Below, one piece after another: positions 42,134-50,163 of a DNA stretch of 64,000 nucleotides (the first letter of the stretch is position 1; each line of letters starts with the position of its first letter). The stretch comes from Alphaproteobacteria bacterium (GTDB lineage Bacteria; Pseudomonadota; Alphaproteobacteria; Micropepsales; Micropepsaceae), in contig CANJJD010000001.1 of the NCBI GenBank assembly GCA_947474645.1, positions 62,001 to 126,000 on the forward strand. The letters are read 5' to 3'. Below the pieces are notes generated by a model that did not search any database, was not told the DNA's origin, and saw nothing but the letters and a program-made list of their open reading frames with translations. Position numbers and translations under genes: made by a program.

Positions 42134-43702
42134 GTGGCCGCCGCCTCTCCCGGGTGGAAAGGCGCGGCGATCTATCAGGTCTATGTCCGCAGCTTCTGCG
42201 ATAGCAACGGTGACGGGCAGGGCGATTTCGCCGGCCTGACGGGCAAGCTGGATTATATCAAGTCGCTGGGCATGGACGCGATCTGGCTGTCGCCGATCCA
42301 TCCCTCGCCCAACCGCGACTGGGGCTATGACGTTTCCGATTACGACAACGTCCACCCCGATTACGGCACATTGGAAGACTTCGCCAAGCTGGTAGAAGCC
42401 GCTCACGTGCGCGGGCTGAAAATCATCCTGGACGAGGTACTGGCCCATACCAGCGACGAACATGCCTGGTTCGCCGCCAGCCGCGACGGCGATTCTTCGA
42501 AGAAGGACTGGTACGTCTGGGCCGATCCCAAGCCCGACGGCACTGTGCCCAACAACTGGCTGTCGGTGTTCGGCGGGCCCGCCTGGTCCTACCAGCCGGC
42601 GCGGCGGCAATACTACCATCACAAGTTCCTGCGCCAGCAGCCCAAGCTGAACTGGACGAATCCCGATGCCCGCGAGGCAGCATTGAAAGTGTTGGACCTG
42701 TGGCTGGCGCGCGGGGTGGACGGCTTTCGCCTGGATGTCGCCAATGCCTTTTTGCATGACCAAAAACTGGCCGACAATCCTGCCATTCCGCCCGCACAAC
42801 GCGGCGCGGCGGAATGGTCGGCCGCCGCCAACCTGCAGCGGCACTTGAACGACTCCAATCTCGAAGAAAACAAGGCGGTGCTGGATTTGATCCGCCGCCG
42901 GGTGGAGGCGCATCCGGGCCGCTTCGTGTTCGGCGAATTCTCCGAGGAGTTCGAGCGTTCCGGTTGTTACCTGCCGCCGGACAAGGGGCTTCATGCCGGC
43001 TACAATTTCGCCCTGCTGCTGGCCAATGACGCGACGGCGATCCGCAGCCACCTCGAAACTCTGGCGCGGTTTCCCGATCACTGGCCCTGCATCGCTTTTT
43101 CCAATCATGACGTGGTGCGCACCGCCACGCGCTTCGGCGCAGCAGCAGCCAAGGCGATGCTGGCGCTGCTGTTCAGCCTGCGCGGCAACCTGCTGCTCTA
43201 TCAGGGCGAGGAACTGGGCCTGCCCGAAGTGAGCTTGCGCCGCGACCAGCTCAAGGATCCGGTGGGCGATCTTTATTATCCACTGTTCAAGGGCCGCGAT
43301 GGTTGCCGCACGCCGATGCCGTGGGATGGAGAAGCGCCCAATCTGGGTTTCACCAACGGTACGCCCTGGCTGCCCTTGGGCGGAGAGCATCGTGCCCTGT
43401 CGGTGTCGCAGCAGGAAGGCGATTCAAACTCGGCGCTGGCCTATACCCGCAAGATGGGCGCGGCGCGCAATGTTCATCCCGCCTTGCGCGACGGCAGCCT
43501 GACATTGTTGCCGGAAGGGCTCGGCTTTGTGCGTGAAAGCGGCGGCGAAAAAATCCTCTGCGCCTTCAACCTGGGTTCGCGCGAAGTGTCTTTCGATCTG
43601 CCCGGTGCGGCCACCGACATGGGCCTGGGCACCGGTTCAGCGCAACTGTCAGGGCGTCGCCTGACCCTGGGGCCGTGCAGCGCCTTCTTCGGCGCTCTCT
43701 AA
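42134..43702 (+). CDS. Alpha-glucosidase, glycoside hydrolase family 13
   Basis: 522 residues of the oligo-1,6-glucosidase/alpha-glucosidase subgroup. It opens WKGAAIYQVYVRSFCDSNGD and has DAIWLSPIHPSPNRDWGYDV, the nucleophile Asp in GVDGFRLDVANAF, the acid/base Glu in FVFGEFSEEFERSG, and the third acid in FSNHDVVRT. It hydrolyses short alpha-glucosides in the cytoplasm, as no signal peptide is present. The GTG start follows the ClpP stop by 3 bp. The end overlaps the convergent IscU-like gene by 54 bases. Confidence 0.93.
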   Translation: MAAASPGWKGAAIYQVYVRSFCDSNGDGQGDFAGLTGKLDYIKSLGMDAIWLSPIHPSPNRDWGYDVSDYDNVHPDYGTLEDFAKLVEAAHVRGLKIILDEVLAHTSDEHAWFAASRDGDSSKKDWYVWADPKPDGTVPNNWLSVFGGPAWSYQPARRQYYHHKFLRQQPKLNWTNPDAREAALKVLDLWLARGVDGFRLDVANAFLHDQKLADNPAIPPAQRGAAEWSAAANLQRHLNDSNLEENKAVLDLIRRRVEAHPGRFVFGEFSEEFERSGCYLPPDKGLHAGYNFALLLANDATAIRSHLETLARFPDHWPCIAFSNHDVVRTATRFGAAAAKAMLALLFSLRGNLLLYQGEELGLPEVSLRRDQLKDPVGDLYYPLFKGRDGCRTPMPWDGEAPNLGFTNGTPWLPLGGEHRALSVSQQEGDSNSALAYTRKMGAARNVHPALRDGSLTLLPEGLGFVRESGGEKILCAFNLGSREVSFDLPGAATDMGLGTGSAQLSGRRLTLGPCSAFFGAL

Positions 43703-44095
43703 AGCCTTCAGCGCCGCTTCAAAGGGCAGCAGCACGCAAGTGTGCCGGCCGGCATGACCCGCCACGCCGTCGAACACCCCATAGCCTTCCGGCGCCGGGG
43801 CGCCTTGCAGGAAGGCCCGCACCGCGTCGGCAAGAGCCGCGACACTTTCCCGGTCCTGCCCGGCCGCCGTGCCGGCCAGCAGCGCCGCCGAAGCCTGGGT
43901 CAGGACACAGGCCTGGGTGGTGTGCGCCAGGGCGGTGACCCGGCCATCCGCCAGCGCCACCTCCACCGTCACCCGGTCGCCGCAGGCGGGGTTGTGAGCG
44001 GTCCCAATGGCGTCGGGCACGGACAGGTGGCCTGCACCGGTGGCGCTTGCCGCCAGCCGCAGGATATCGCGCCGGTAAAGGGGATCATCCGTCAT
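43649..44095 (-). CDS. IscU/SufU-like iron-sulfur scaffold protein
   Basis: 148 residues of the NifU N-terminal family. The three cluster-ligand Cys are visible: NPACGDRVTVEV, HTTQACVLTQASAALLA and RHTCVLLPFEAALKAL. The start MTDDPLYRRDILRLAAS matches the alphaproteobacterial standalone version. Its C-terminal end overlaps the GH13 gene by 54 bases on the other strand, which is unusually long for two real genes, but both proteins keep family sequence up to the overlap. Confidence 0.85.
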   Translation of the reverse strand: MTDDPLYRRDILRLAASATGAGHLSVPDAIGTAHNPACGDRVTVEVALADGRVTALAHTTQACVLTQASAALLAGTAAGQDRESVAALADAVRAFLQGAPAPEGYGVFDGVAGHAGRHTCVLLPFEAALKALESAEEGAARPQGQATP

Positions 44096-44190
44096 CGGAA
44101 TAGTTCAGAGATCACATCAAGGCCAAAGTCAAAGCCTTTGGAAGCATGGCGGTTTTGAGATTGAAGGTCGCCCAGTGTGGCCGCTGCCCA

Positions 44191-45579
44191 CTAGGCGCTG
44201 ACGGCCAGCCGGGGCAGGTGCATGCGGGCCCGCAGGCCGCCGCCCGGCCGGTTCTCCAGCTTCACCGCGCCGCCATGGCCCTCGGCGATGGCCTTGACCA
44301 GGGTCAGGCCCAGCCCGGTGCCGCCGGTGGCTTCGTTGCGGGAGCTTTCCAGCCGCACGAAGGGCTCGAACACACGCTGGCGGTCAATTTCGGGAATGCC
44401 GGGGCCTTCGTCTTCCACCAGCACGTCATAGCCGTCGCCGGTCTCGCTGATTCGCACATCGGCCTTGTGGCCATAGACCACGGCATTCTCCACCAGGTTG
44501 CGCACGGCGCGCTTGATCTCGTTGGGGCGGCAGGAGATGGGCGCGGGGGAATGATTGTTCCAGTTTACCGGCTCGCCCATTTCGTCCAGGTCGGTGCACA
44601 GGCTTTCCACCAGCGCCGACAGGTCCACCTGACGCGGCTGCTCGCCGCCGGCGCCCTTGGCGGCGGCCAGCACCTGTTCGGTCAGGGCCTGCAGTTCGTC
44701 CAGGTTGCGCATCAGCCCGTCGCGCAACTCTTCATCCTCGACGAATTCCAGGTTGATGCGCATGGCGGTCAGGGGCGTGCGCAAATCATGGCCCACCGCC
44801 GACAGCAGATGGCGCTGGCTGTCCAGGGTGCGGGTCACTTTCGCCGCCATGGCGTTGAAGGCGATGGCCGCCTTGCGCACATCGTCAGGCCCTTCCTCGG
44901 CGACATGGGGGGCGCCGCTGCCGCCGGCGACCTTGGCCGCGGCGCGTGTCAGTTCGGACAGCGGCCGCACCACGCGCCGGGCGACAAAGGCGGCGCCGGC
45001 GGAGGACAGCAGCACCGCCAGCAGGGCGGCAATCATGATTTCGATCGGCCATGCCGGGCGGGGCCGCAGCAATACGCCGCTCATCATCCTGTGATCATCA
45101 ATCGGCACCAGCGTCTGGATGGCGTCCGTGCTGGTATCCGACTCAAAAGCCCGAACGGGGCGCAATTCCTCCGGAACATTGCCGATCGGCTCATGCAGGT
45201 GGACGATCACCCTGTTGCGGCGCGGATGGTTCTTGGGCAGGGCATCGGAAATCCGCTTGGCCAGGGCGTGTTCCTCGGCCGTCATGGGCTTGGTGTCCTG
45301 GGACCCCTGCGCCTCGCGGAAGCGCCAGTCCTGCCGACTCATGAAGCGCATCACCACCAGGCGCGACTGCGGCGTGACCTGATTGACCGTGGCGGCGACG
45401 CCCACGGCACGGTCGATCATGCGTTCGGTGCTGAAGGTGTTGGCCTGCGCTTCGCTCTGTTTGTAGAAATAAAACGCCACGCCGATATTGGAGATCGCGA
45501 CGGCGCCGGCCACCACCACAATCAGCTGCACCGCCAAAGTACGGGGCCAGAGGGTCTTGGGCCACAGTCTTATGCGCAT
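44191..45579 (-). CDS. EnvZ-like sensor histidine kinase
   Basis: 462 residues. Two membrane helices (about 16-36 and 178-200) enclose a 140-residue periplasmic sensor with a charged, Arg/Pro-rich stretch. Then come HAMP (about 200-255), the H-box SAVGHDLRTPLTAMR with His264, the N-box AVRNLVENAVVYG, and the ATP lid DEGPGIPEIDRQRVFEPF with GGTGLGLTLVKAIAEGHGG. The arrangement is that of EnvZ-type kinases. It starts 33 bp after the response regulator gene in the same operon. Confidence 0.93.
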   Translation of the reverse strand: MRIRLWPKTLWPRTLAVQLIVVVAGAVAISNIGVAFYFYKQSEAQANTFSTERMIDRAVGVAATVNQVTPQSRLVVMRFMSRQDWRFREAQGSQDTKPMTAEEHALAKRISDALPKNHPRRNRVIVHLHEPIGNVPEELRPVRAFESDTSTDAIQTLVPIDDHRMMSGVLLRPRPAWPIEIMIAALLAVLLSSAGAAFVARRVVRPLSELTRAAAKVAGGSGAPHVAEEGPDDVRKAAIAFNAMAAKVTRTLDSQRHLLSAVGHDLRTPLTAMRINLEFVEDEELRDGLMRNLDELQALTEQVLAAAKGAGGEQPRQVDLSALVESLCTDLDEMGEPVNWNNHSPAPISCRPNEIKRAVRNLVENAVVYGHKADVRISETGDGYDVLVEDEGPGIPEIDRQRVFEPFVRLESSRNEATGGTGLGLTLVKAIAEGHGGAVKLENRPGGGLRARMHLPRLAVSA

Positions 45580-45612
45580 CGGTGTTTCTCGTTTTTATTG
45601 GCCGTTTCCCGG

Positions 45613-46341
45613 CTATGCCAGTTCGGGGTCCATCGCAAAGATGTAACCGCCGCCCCAGACGGTCTTAATATAGCGCGGATTTTTGGGGTCCGGTTCGATT
45701 TTCTTGCGCAAGCGCGAGACATGGTTGTCGATCGAGCGGTCGAACAGGTCGGCATCGCGGCCCTTGGTCAGGTCCAGGAGCTGGTTCCTGGTCAGGGCGA
45801 TCTTGGGGCGCTCCAGAAGCGCCGACAGAAGGCGGAATTCCCCGCTGGACAGGGGCAGGGCAACCCCATCCGGCCCGATCAGCTCGCGCTGGCCGGTGTC
45901 CAGCATCCAGTCCCCGAAGCGCACCCGCTCGGCCCCGGGCGGCTTCTGCCGCGGCGGCAGGGCCTGGGTGCGGCGCAGGACGGCGGCCACCCGGGCGATC
46001 AGTTCGCGGGGGCTGAAGGGCTTGGCGATGTAATCGTCGGCGCCCATTTCCAGCCCGATGATGCGGTCCACTTCCTCGCCCCGGGCGGTCAGCAGGATGA
46101 CGGGAATCTGGGTGGTCTCGCGGATGGAGCGGCACAGGCTGAGCCCATCCTCGCCCGGCATCATGATGTCCAGCACCACCAGGTCTATGGCGGCGCCCTT
46201 CATCACCTTGCGGGCGGATGCGGCGTCCTGGGCCGTGGTGGCGCGATAGGCATGCTCGCGCAGGTAGCGCGCCAAAGGCTCGCGGATGTCGCGCGCATCC
46301 TCCACCAGGAGAATATGCGGCTTGGCTTCTTCCTTGATCAT
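45613..46341 (-). CDS. OmpR-like response regulator
   Basis: 242 residues. Receiver domain: acidic pair in LLVEDARD (Glu14, Asp15), phospho-acceptor Asp58 in VVLDIMMPGEDG, Thr85 in LLTARG and Lys107 in DYIAKPFSP. The C-terminal winged-helix OmpR/PhoB domain includes LSSGEFRLLSALLERPK and DADLFDRSIDNHVSRLRKKI, ending in VWGGGYIFAMD. It is the partner of the kinase at 44191. The start MIKEEAKPHILLVED is chosen over a frame extension of 43 codons that runs through non-coding-like sequence. Confidence 0.94.
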   Translation of the reverse strand: MIKEEAKPHILLVEDARDIREPLARYLREHAYRATTAQDAASARKVMKGAAIDLVVLDIMMPGEDGLSLCRSIRETTQIPVILLTARGEEVDRIIGLEMGADDYIAKPFSPRELIARVAAVLRRTQALPPRQKPPGAERVRFGDWMLDTGQRELIGPDGVALPLSSGEFRLLSALLERPKIALTRNQLLDLTKGRDADLFDRSIDNHVSRLRKKIEPDPKNPRYIKTVWGGGYIFAMDPELA

Positions 46342-46443
46342 AAGCCGCAATTTTGACGCCACGCAGCCACCCCACGCAAACAAAGGTTTGTCGCAAACCC
46401 TGTCAGGAAGATCAGTCTGGGTGATTTGCGTAGAAAAAGAAAA

Positions 46444-46530
46444 TGCCCCCTCCGCCCTTCGCCGGCTCAAGAGCCGGCTACGGGCACCTCCCCCTATGCA
46501 AGCGCGCTAATGCGCGCGCGGGGGAGGGAC
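46444..46530. repeat. REP-like element with nested hairpins
   Basis: GCCGGCT-CAAG-AGCCGGC (46460-46477) is followed by a longer imperfect hairpin: CTCCCCC near 46488 pairs with GGGGGAG near 46521, with inner GCGCGC arms. It lies between the response regulator promoter and a tiny gene. The layout is that of a dispersed intergenic repeat. Confidence 0.55.
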
Positions 46531-46637
46531 TAACTTCGGGAGGCAAGCACCAGCAGCAGGGCCAGAATGGCCAGAACCCCACACAGGCCCAACAGCCAGG
46601 GCGCGGGCATCGGATTGCGGGGCTTCTGCGTCGGCAT
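46530..46637 (-). CDS. Very small single-helix membrane protein (35 aa)
   Basis: A 35-residue frame: a Pro/basic head MPTQKPRNPMPAPW, one hydrophobic helix (LLGLCGVLAILALLLVLA) and a short end SRS. GGAAATAGCC precedes the start. A small basic head before one membrane helix is typical of real small membrane proteins. The gene is too short for a family assignment. Confidence 0.5.
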   Translation of the reverse strand: MPTQKPRNPMPAPWLLGLCGVLAILALLLVLASRS

Positions 46638-46752
46638 GGCTATTTCCTAAAGCCGGAACAGGGGTTTGGCCAGCCCAGGATCAAGCCCCTTTCCGGGCGA
46701 GTTCCATTGGGGCAGGATTGTGGCGAACTCTGCTGCCAATGCGGAGAGGGGA

Positions 46753-47268
46753 ATGGAAAGCGATGCGGGGGCGCTGACCGTCACAGGTCAGATCAAGTGG
46801 TTCGACGCCCATAAAGGCTATGGCTTCATCACGCCCAGCGCGCCGCCGGGCGCGGGCGACATCCTGTTGCACCAGACCTGCGTGCGCCAGTCGGGATTCG
46901 GCCAGGCGGTCGAAGGCGCTTCGGTGGTGTGCGAAGCGGTGCAGGGCCCGCGCGGGCTTCAGGCCAGCAAGATCATCAGCCTGGACAATTCCACCGCCCA
47001 GGTGATGCCGGCGGCCGCACCCAGCGCACCGCGCTATGTCGCCGAGGCGCACGGCCCGGCCTTTGAAGGCACGGTCAAGTGGTTCAACCGCGCCAAGGGC
47101 TATGGCTTTGTCAGCCGCGGCACCGGCACGCCCGACATCTTCATCCATATGGAAACCTTGCGCCGCTGCAATGTGCGCGAGCTGGCGGAAGGCCAGAAGG
47201 TCAAGGTGCGGGTGGGTGACGGTCCCAAAGGGGAGCTTGTGGCGGACATCGCGGTGCTGGACGGCTGA
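46753..47268 (+). CDS. Double cold-shock-domain protein
   Basis: 171 residues with two OB-fold cold-shock domains, which bind single-stranded RNA or DNA. Domain 1 (about 8-77): [18 protein letters not shown], with ILLHQTCV. Domain 2 (about 103-170): [18 protein letters not shown], with [12 protein letters not shown]. The RNP-1 motif KGYGF is intact in both. The linker is Ala/Pro-rich. Fused CSD-CSD proteins are typical of Alphaproteobacteria. GAGAGGGGA is just upstream of the ATG at 46753. Confidence 0.93.
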   Translation: MESDAGALTVTGQIKWFDAHKGYGFITPSAPPGAGDILLHQTCVRQSGFGQAVEGASVVCEAVQGPRGLQASKIISLDNSTAQVMPAAAPSAPRYVAEAHGPAFEGTVKWFNRAKGYGFVSRGTGTPDIFIHMETLRRCNVRELAEGQKVKVRVGDGPKGELVADIAVLDG

Positions 47269-47307
47269 ATTGCTTTTGCCTCGTGGCGCTGGCAATAGTC
47301 CAAAGCC

Positions 47308-48093
47308 ATGCGCGCCCTGCTGATCCTTCTGTTATGTCTGCCGACCACGGTTCTTGCCGCGGTCAAATGCCCCGTTCCCAGGTTGCTCAGCTTCCAGGTG
47401 GAAAAGGAAATCCGCCGCGACATGCTGGGCTTTACCGAAGGGCTGGAGGTGCATGACGGCGCGCTTTACGAAAGCACCGGCGACTTCTTCGGCGAAAGCC
47501 GCATCAACCGCATAGATCCCGTCAGCGGCCATGTCTCGACCCTGGTGAATGCCGGCAAGAGCTATTTCGGCGAAGGCATGACCTTCTTCGGCGGCAAGCT
47601 CTACCAGATGACCTGGCGCGAGAACCGCGTCTTCGTGTTCGACGAGCAGATGCGCCGCCTGCCCGAACTCGTCAATCCGCGCGAAGGCTGGGGCCTGACC
47701 CATGACGACAGCAACCTGATCGCCAGCGACGGTTCCAGCCGGCTCTATTTCCTGTCGCCGCAGGATTTTTCCACCCGCCGCACGTTGCGGGTTATCAACA
47801 ATGGCCGCTTCCTGGAAAACATCAACGAGCTGGAATTCGCGCAAGGGTCGATCTGGGCCAATGTCTTTGAGGACTGGAATGTCGTGAAGATCTCGCCCGT
47901 CACCGGTTGCGTCGAGGCCACCGCGAATCTCAAGCCCCTGCGCGCGCGCATGACCAAGGCCGACCGCGAGGCCATCGATTCCGACGCCAATTTCATCCCC
48001 AACGGCATCGCCTATGACCCGGCCAGCGGGCGCTTCACTTTGACCGGAAAATACTGGCCGATGCTGTTTTCCGGGCGGTTTTCCGGGGGTTAA
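47308..48093 (+). CDS. Glutaminyl-peptide cyclotransferase, bacterial beta-propeller type
   Basis: Cyclises N-terminal glutamine to pyroglutamate. 261 residues with a signal peptide (MRALLILLLCLPTTVLA). The five-bladed propeller shows FTEGLEVHDGALYESTGDFF, GMTFFGGKLYQMTWRENR, GWGLTHDDSNLIASDGSS, INELEFAQGSIWANVFEDW and a final FIPNGIAYDPASGRFTLTGKYWP. This matches bacterial and plant-type glutamine cyclotransferases. It follows the cold-shock gene by 39 bp. Confidence 0.92.
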   Translation: MRALLILLLCLPTTVLAAVKCPVPRLLSFQVEKEIRRDMLGFTEGLEVHDGALYESTGDFFGESRINRIDPVSGHVSTLVNAGKSYFGEGMTFFGGKLYQMTWRENRVFVFDEQMRRLPELVNPREGWGLTHDDSNLIASDGSSRLYFLSPQDFSTRRTLRVINNGRFLENINELEFAQGSIWANVFEDWNVVKISPVTGCVEATANLKPLRARMTKADREAIDSDANFIPNGIAYDPASGRFTLTGKYWPMLFSGRFSGG

Positions 48094-48137
48094 TTGACGC
48101 CTTGGCCGCATGCGTGTAATTCCTCAGGGGCTCTGAT

Positions 48138-48214
48138 CGGAGCGTAGCTCAGCCTGGTAGAGCATTAGCTTTGGGAGCTAAGGGCCGTTGGTTCGAATCC
48201 AGCCGCTCCGACCA
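48138..48214 (+). tRNA. tRNA-Pro (anticodon TGG)
   Basis: 77 nt with encoded CCA. The acceptor CGGAGCG pairs with CGCTCCG. The anticodon arm TTAGC-TTTGGGA-GCTAA gives anticodon TGG. The T-arm is GTTGG-TTCGAAT-CCAGC. A strong hairpin begins within the CCA. Confidence 0.97.
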
Positions 48215-48245
48215 TTCGTTTTCCGCACTTCGCGGAAAACGAATG
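48213..48245. terminator. 14-bp perfect hairpin at the tRNA-Pro 3' end
   Basis: CATTCGTTTTCCGC pairs perfectly with GCGGAAAACGAATG around ACTTC. The first two bases are the last two of the encoded CCA. It may stop transcription or shape 3' processing of the tRNA. Confidence 0.6.
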
Positions 48246-48309
48246 CCAAGCCCGCCCGCGCGTCAGCGACTTGAGGGTGGGCGCGGCAGTAGAAAACAGA
48301 AGAGGTACT

Positions 48310-48615
48310 ATGCGCGCCCGTATCTACAGACCAGCCAAGAACGCCATGCAGTCGGGCAGGGCCCGCACCAAGCAATGGCTGTTGGACTATGAGCCGGAAA
48401 CGGCCCGCACCATCGATCCGCTGATGGGCTGGACGTCGTCGGGCGACATGCGCCAGCAGCTTTGCCTGGAGTTCGACACGGCGGAGGAAGCGGTGGCCTA
48501 TGCCACGGCGCACAACATCCCCTATCAGTTGTTCGAGCCGCATGTGCCCACGCAAAGGCCCAAATCCTATTCGGACAATTTCAAGTTCGACCGCAAGGTG
48601 CCGTGGTCGCATTGA
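48310..48615 (+). CDS. NADH dehydrogenase accessory subunit (NDUFS4-like)
   Basis: A 101-residue accessory subunit of respiratory complex I (the ETC complex I conserved-region family). It starts MRARIYRPAKNAMQSGRART and has WLLDYEPETARTIDPLMGWT, the core SSGDMRQQLCLEFDTAEEAVAYA and the conserved end RPKSYSDNFKFDRKVPWSH. This subunit is shared by mitochondria and Alphaproteobacteria. It is typically a lone gene beside a tRNA, as here. Confidence 0.93.
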   Translation: MRARIYRPAKNAMQSGRARTKQWLLDYEPETARTIDPLMGWTSSGDMRQQLCLEFDTAEEAVAYATAHNIPYQLFEPHVPTQRPKSYSDNFKFDRKVPWSH

Positions 48616-48795
48616 ACCTCGCATGTCATGGCCCGGCTTGACCGGGCCATCCAGCAGGCGAGCGTCCGCGAGCCAATGAATCTGCTTTATGACCATCTGG
48701 ATGGCCCGTTCACACGCTGCCGCTATGAACTTGCGGGCCATGACAAATGGGATCGTGGTGAGAATTTAGGAAATTTGGGGCTAAACTGCCCTTAC

Positions 48796-48837
48796 GACTC
48801 CGTAGCTCAGTTGGATAGAGCACCTGCCTTCTAAGCC
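48796..48837 (+). pseudogene. 5' half of an interrupted tRNA-Arg(TCT)
   Basis: This 42-nt segment has the acceptor 5' strand GACTCCG, D-arm AGCTCAGTTGGATAGAGC and the anticodon stem-loop up to CTTCTAAGCC. Joined to 50267-50301 it makes an exact 77-nt tRNA with CCA. Two positions look decayed: T in the acceptor gives a G-T pair with the 3' half, and T in the anticodon stem (CCTGC against GCCGG) is mismatched. After the junction no sequence completes a cloverleaf, so the gene is dead here. Confidence 0.85.
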
Positions 48838-48951
48838 CGAATACCCGTTATACGGGGAAATTCGATAATTCGGGCTCAAGCCATTTTTTGAGTCCAATCA
48901 ACTGCATGTCTGGTTCGGTTAAAGGTTCCGTCTCGGGTTAGCGAACCGCTC

Positions 48952-48970
48952 GCGTGCCCATGGCGTGCCC
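48952..48970. repeat. Left arm-type repeat pair (GCGTGCCC)
   Basis: Two direct copies of GCGTGCCC at 48952-48959 and 48963-48970, spaced 11 bp start to start, one helical turn. The same 8-mer with the same 11-bp spacing occurs near the right end. This is the pattern of integrase arm-binding sites. Confidence 0.65.
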
Positions 48971-49079
48971 GCGTCAGCTTCACAATTGGCGGCAAATTAA
49001 CGGCATCGTTGCCATCAACGAGGATGCGCTGACTTTACTGGAGAGTAATTCGGCAGCCCAATGGCCACGCCAAAATGTT

Positions 49080-49811
49080 TTATTGGGCTGGTTTGGTCGA
49101 TTTTTCTGCGTCTTTCTTGGCGCGCAGTTCGGCAAGCCCTTTGAATCGCTGCGTCCTTTGCTCCCTGGCGACATACCATTCGTCGAAAAGCGTTTCCACC
49201 AGCTCTATCAGGATTTGAGCTTCGTCAGGATCGATTTCGATGATGAGATCAATGTCCTTTTCCATATGCGCACCGATATTGCCGATTTTGCGAACGTGAT
49301 CGATGGCTTCTACAGATTCTGGGGTCACCCCACGCGGCGCCTTGTCCTCATCGACCATCTTTTGCAACGCTACTATTTCTGCATTCAGCGTGTCCTTTGC
49401 AATCTTAGCGAAGTCGCGGATCATGCCTTGCAGGCACCTGCGCGATAAAGTGGCGCTTGCTTTCGGACTCAGGTCCCGAATCCGGCACGCTTCGACGTAG
49501 TTATCTCGTAGAGGCTTTGGGATGAATTCGGGTTGCGGTTTAGCGCTGGATTCTGGCCAAAGTCCCCAGCGTTGAATAATTCCACCGTTCTTCCAGCCGT
49601 TCGAATATTTTCCGTCTCCACAAAGGGCAAAGTCGATCGTCACCTGCTTACAATGCTTATTCTGGCAAGCGATTGAACGAACCCAAAAACCAAGACCGTC
49701 GCCGCGAGCGTTTTCGCCTACGTTGATCGAGTGTGCTTCGTTGTCGTAATTGTCGCCGCTCACTACCTGTGGTTGCCGACAGTAGGGGCACGTCCAGTTA
49801 AAGCCCGCCAC
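49080..49811 (-). CDS. DUF4145-type protein with N-terminal zinc-ribbon-like segment
   Basis: 243 residues, the only protein gene of the element. The first 60 residues contain CPYC (Cys8, Cys11) and IACQNKHC (Cys49, Cys54), probably a zinc ribbon. The DUF4145 domain follows at about 100-215: YVEACRIRDLSPKASATLSR, RRCLQGMIRDFAKIAKDTLN and VRKIGNIGAHMEKD, with the acidic stretch IDLIIEIDPDEAQILIEL. The end is Lys/Ala-rich. DUF4145 proteins are frequent on mobile elements and near restriction systems, but their activity is unknown; an anti-phage role is only a possibility. The composition is AT-richer than the host genes. Confidence 0.8.
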   Translation of the reverse strand: MAGFNWTCPYCRQPQVVSGDNYDNEAHSINVGENARGDGLGFWVRSIACQNKHCKQVTIDFALCGDGKYSNGWKNGGIIQRWGLWPESSAKPQPEFIPKPLRDNYVEACRIRDLSPKASATLSRRCLQGMIRDFAKIAKDTLNAEIVALQKMVDEDKAPRGVTPESVEAIDHVRKIGNIGAHMEKDIDLIIEIDPDEAQILIELVETLFDEWYVAREQRTQRFKGLAELRAKKDAEKSTKPAQ

Positions 49812-49998
49812 GATTACCTCTTTTCAAAACCATCATCCATAAGCTGCATGTCGAGGACGTTTCGCCCTATTGCTCCGACTTGCGTCGCAACAGTGATCGA
49901 GCGCCATTGCCGGGAGATGCGAAGGCTGCTCGTTTTGCGATGGCGGCTTAAAGTGATTCGTGACGAAACCTGCCTATAAGGCAGGTGGTCATTAGTGG

Positions 49999-50075
49999 TG
50001 GTGATCCCGGCACGACTTGAACGTGCAGCCTCAGACTTAGAAGGTCCGTGCTCTATCCAGTTGAGCTACGGGATC
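49999..50075 (-). tRNA. Element-borne tRNA-Arg (anticodon TCT)
   Basis: A complete 77-nt cloverleaf on the minus strand with encoded CCA. Acceptor GATCCCG pairs perfectly with CGGGATC, D-arm AGCTCAACTGGATAGAGC, anticodon arm CGGAC-CTTCTAA-GTCTG (anticodon TCT, reads AGA), T-arm GCACG-TTCAAGT-CGTGC. All stems are fully paired. It differs from the host gene in every arm, so it is not a local duplicate. It has the same specificity as the tRNA gene the element destroyed, which suggests compensation. Confidence 0.95.
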
Positions 50076-50163
50076 GTTTTTTTGACGGGAGCTTCACCGA
50101 CCACCTGCTCCGCGCTTTCGGAAACATGACAGATAATGCCGCTATTTCAATCGCTTATTGGGT

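Noticed and set aside
41483-43390. Long minus-strand frame opposite clpP and the GH13 gene
   Set aside because: The sense strands encode proteins with full catalytic motifs; the antisense protein shows no family features.
44146-46356. Very long plus-strand frame opposite the kinase/regulator pair
   Set aside because: Antisense openness in GC-rich DNA; the minus strand has textbook H-box and receiver motifs.
48954-49448. Plus-strand frame of 164 codons across the element
   Set aside because: It is antisense to the DUF4145 gene, whose zinc-ribbon and domain motifs are clear, and it has no family resemblance.
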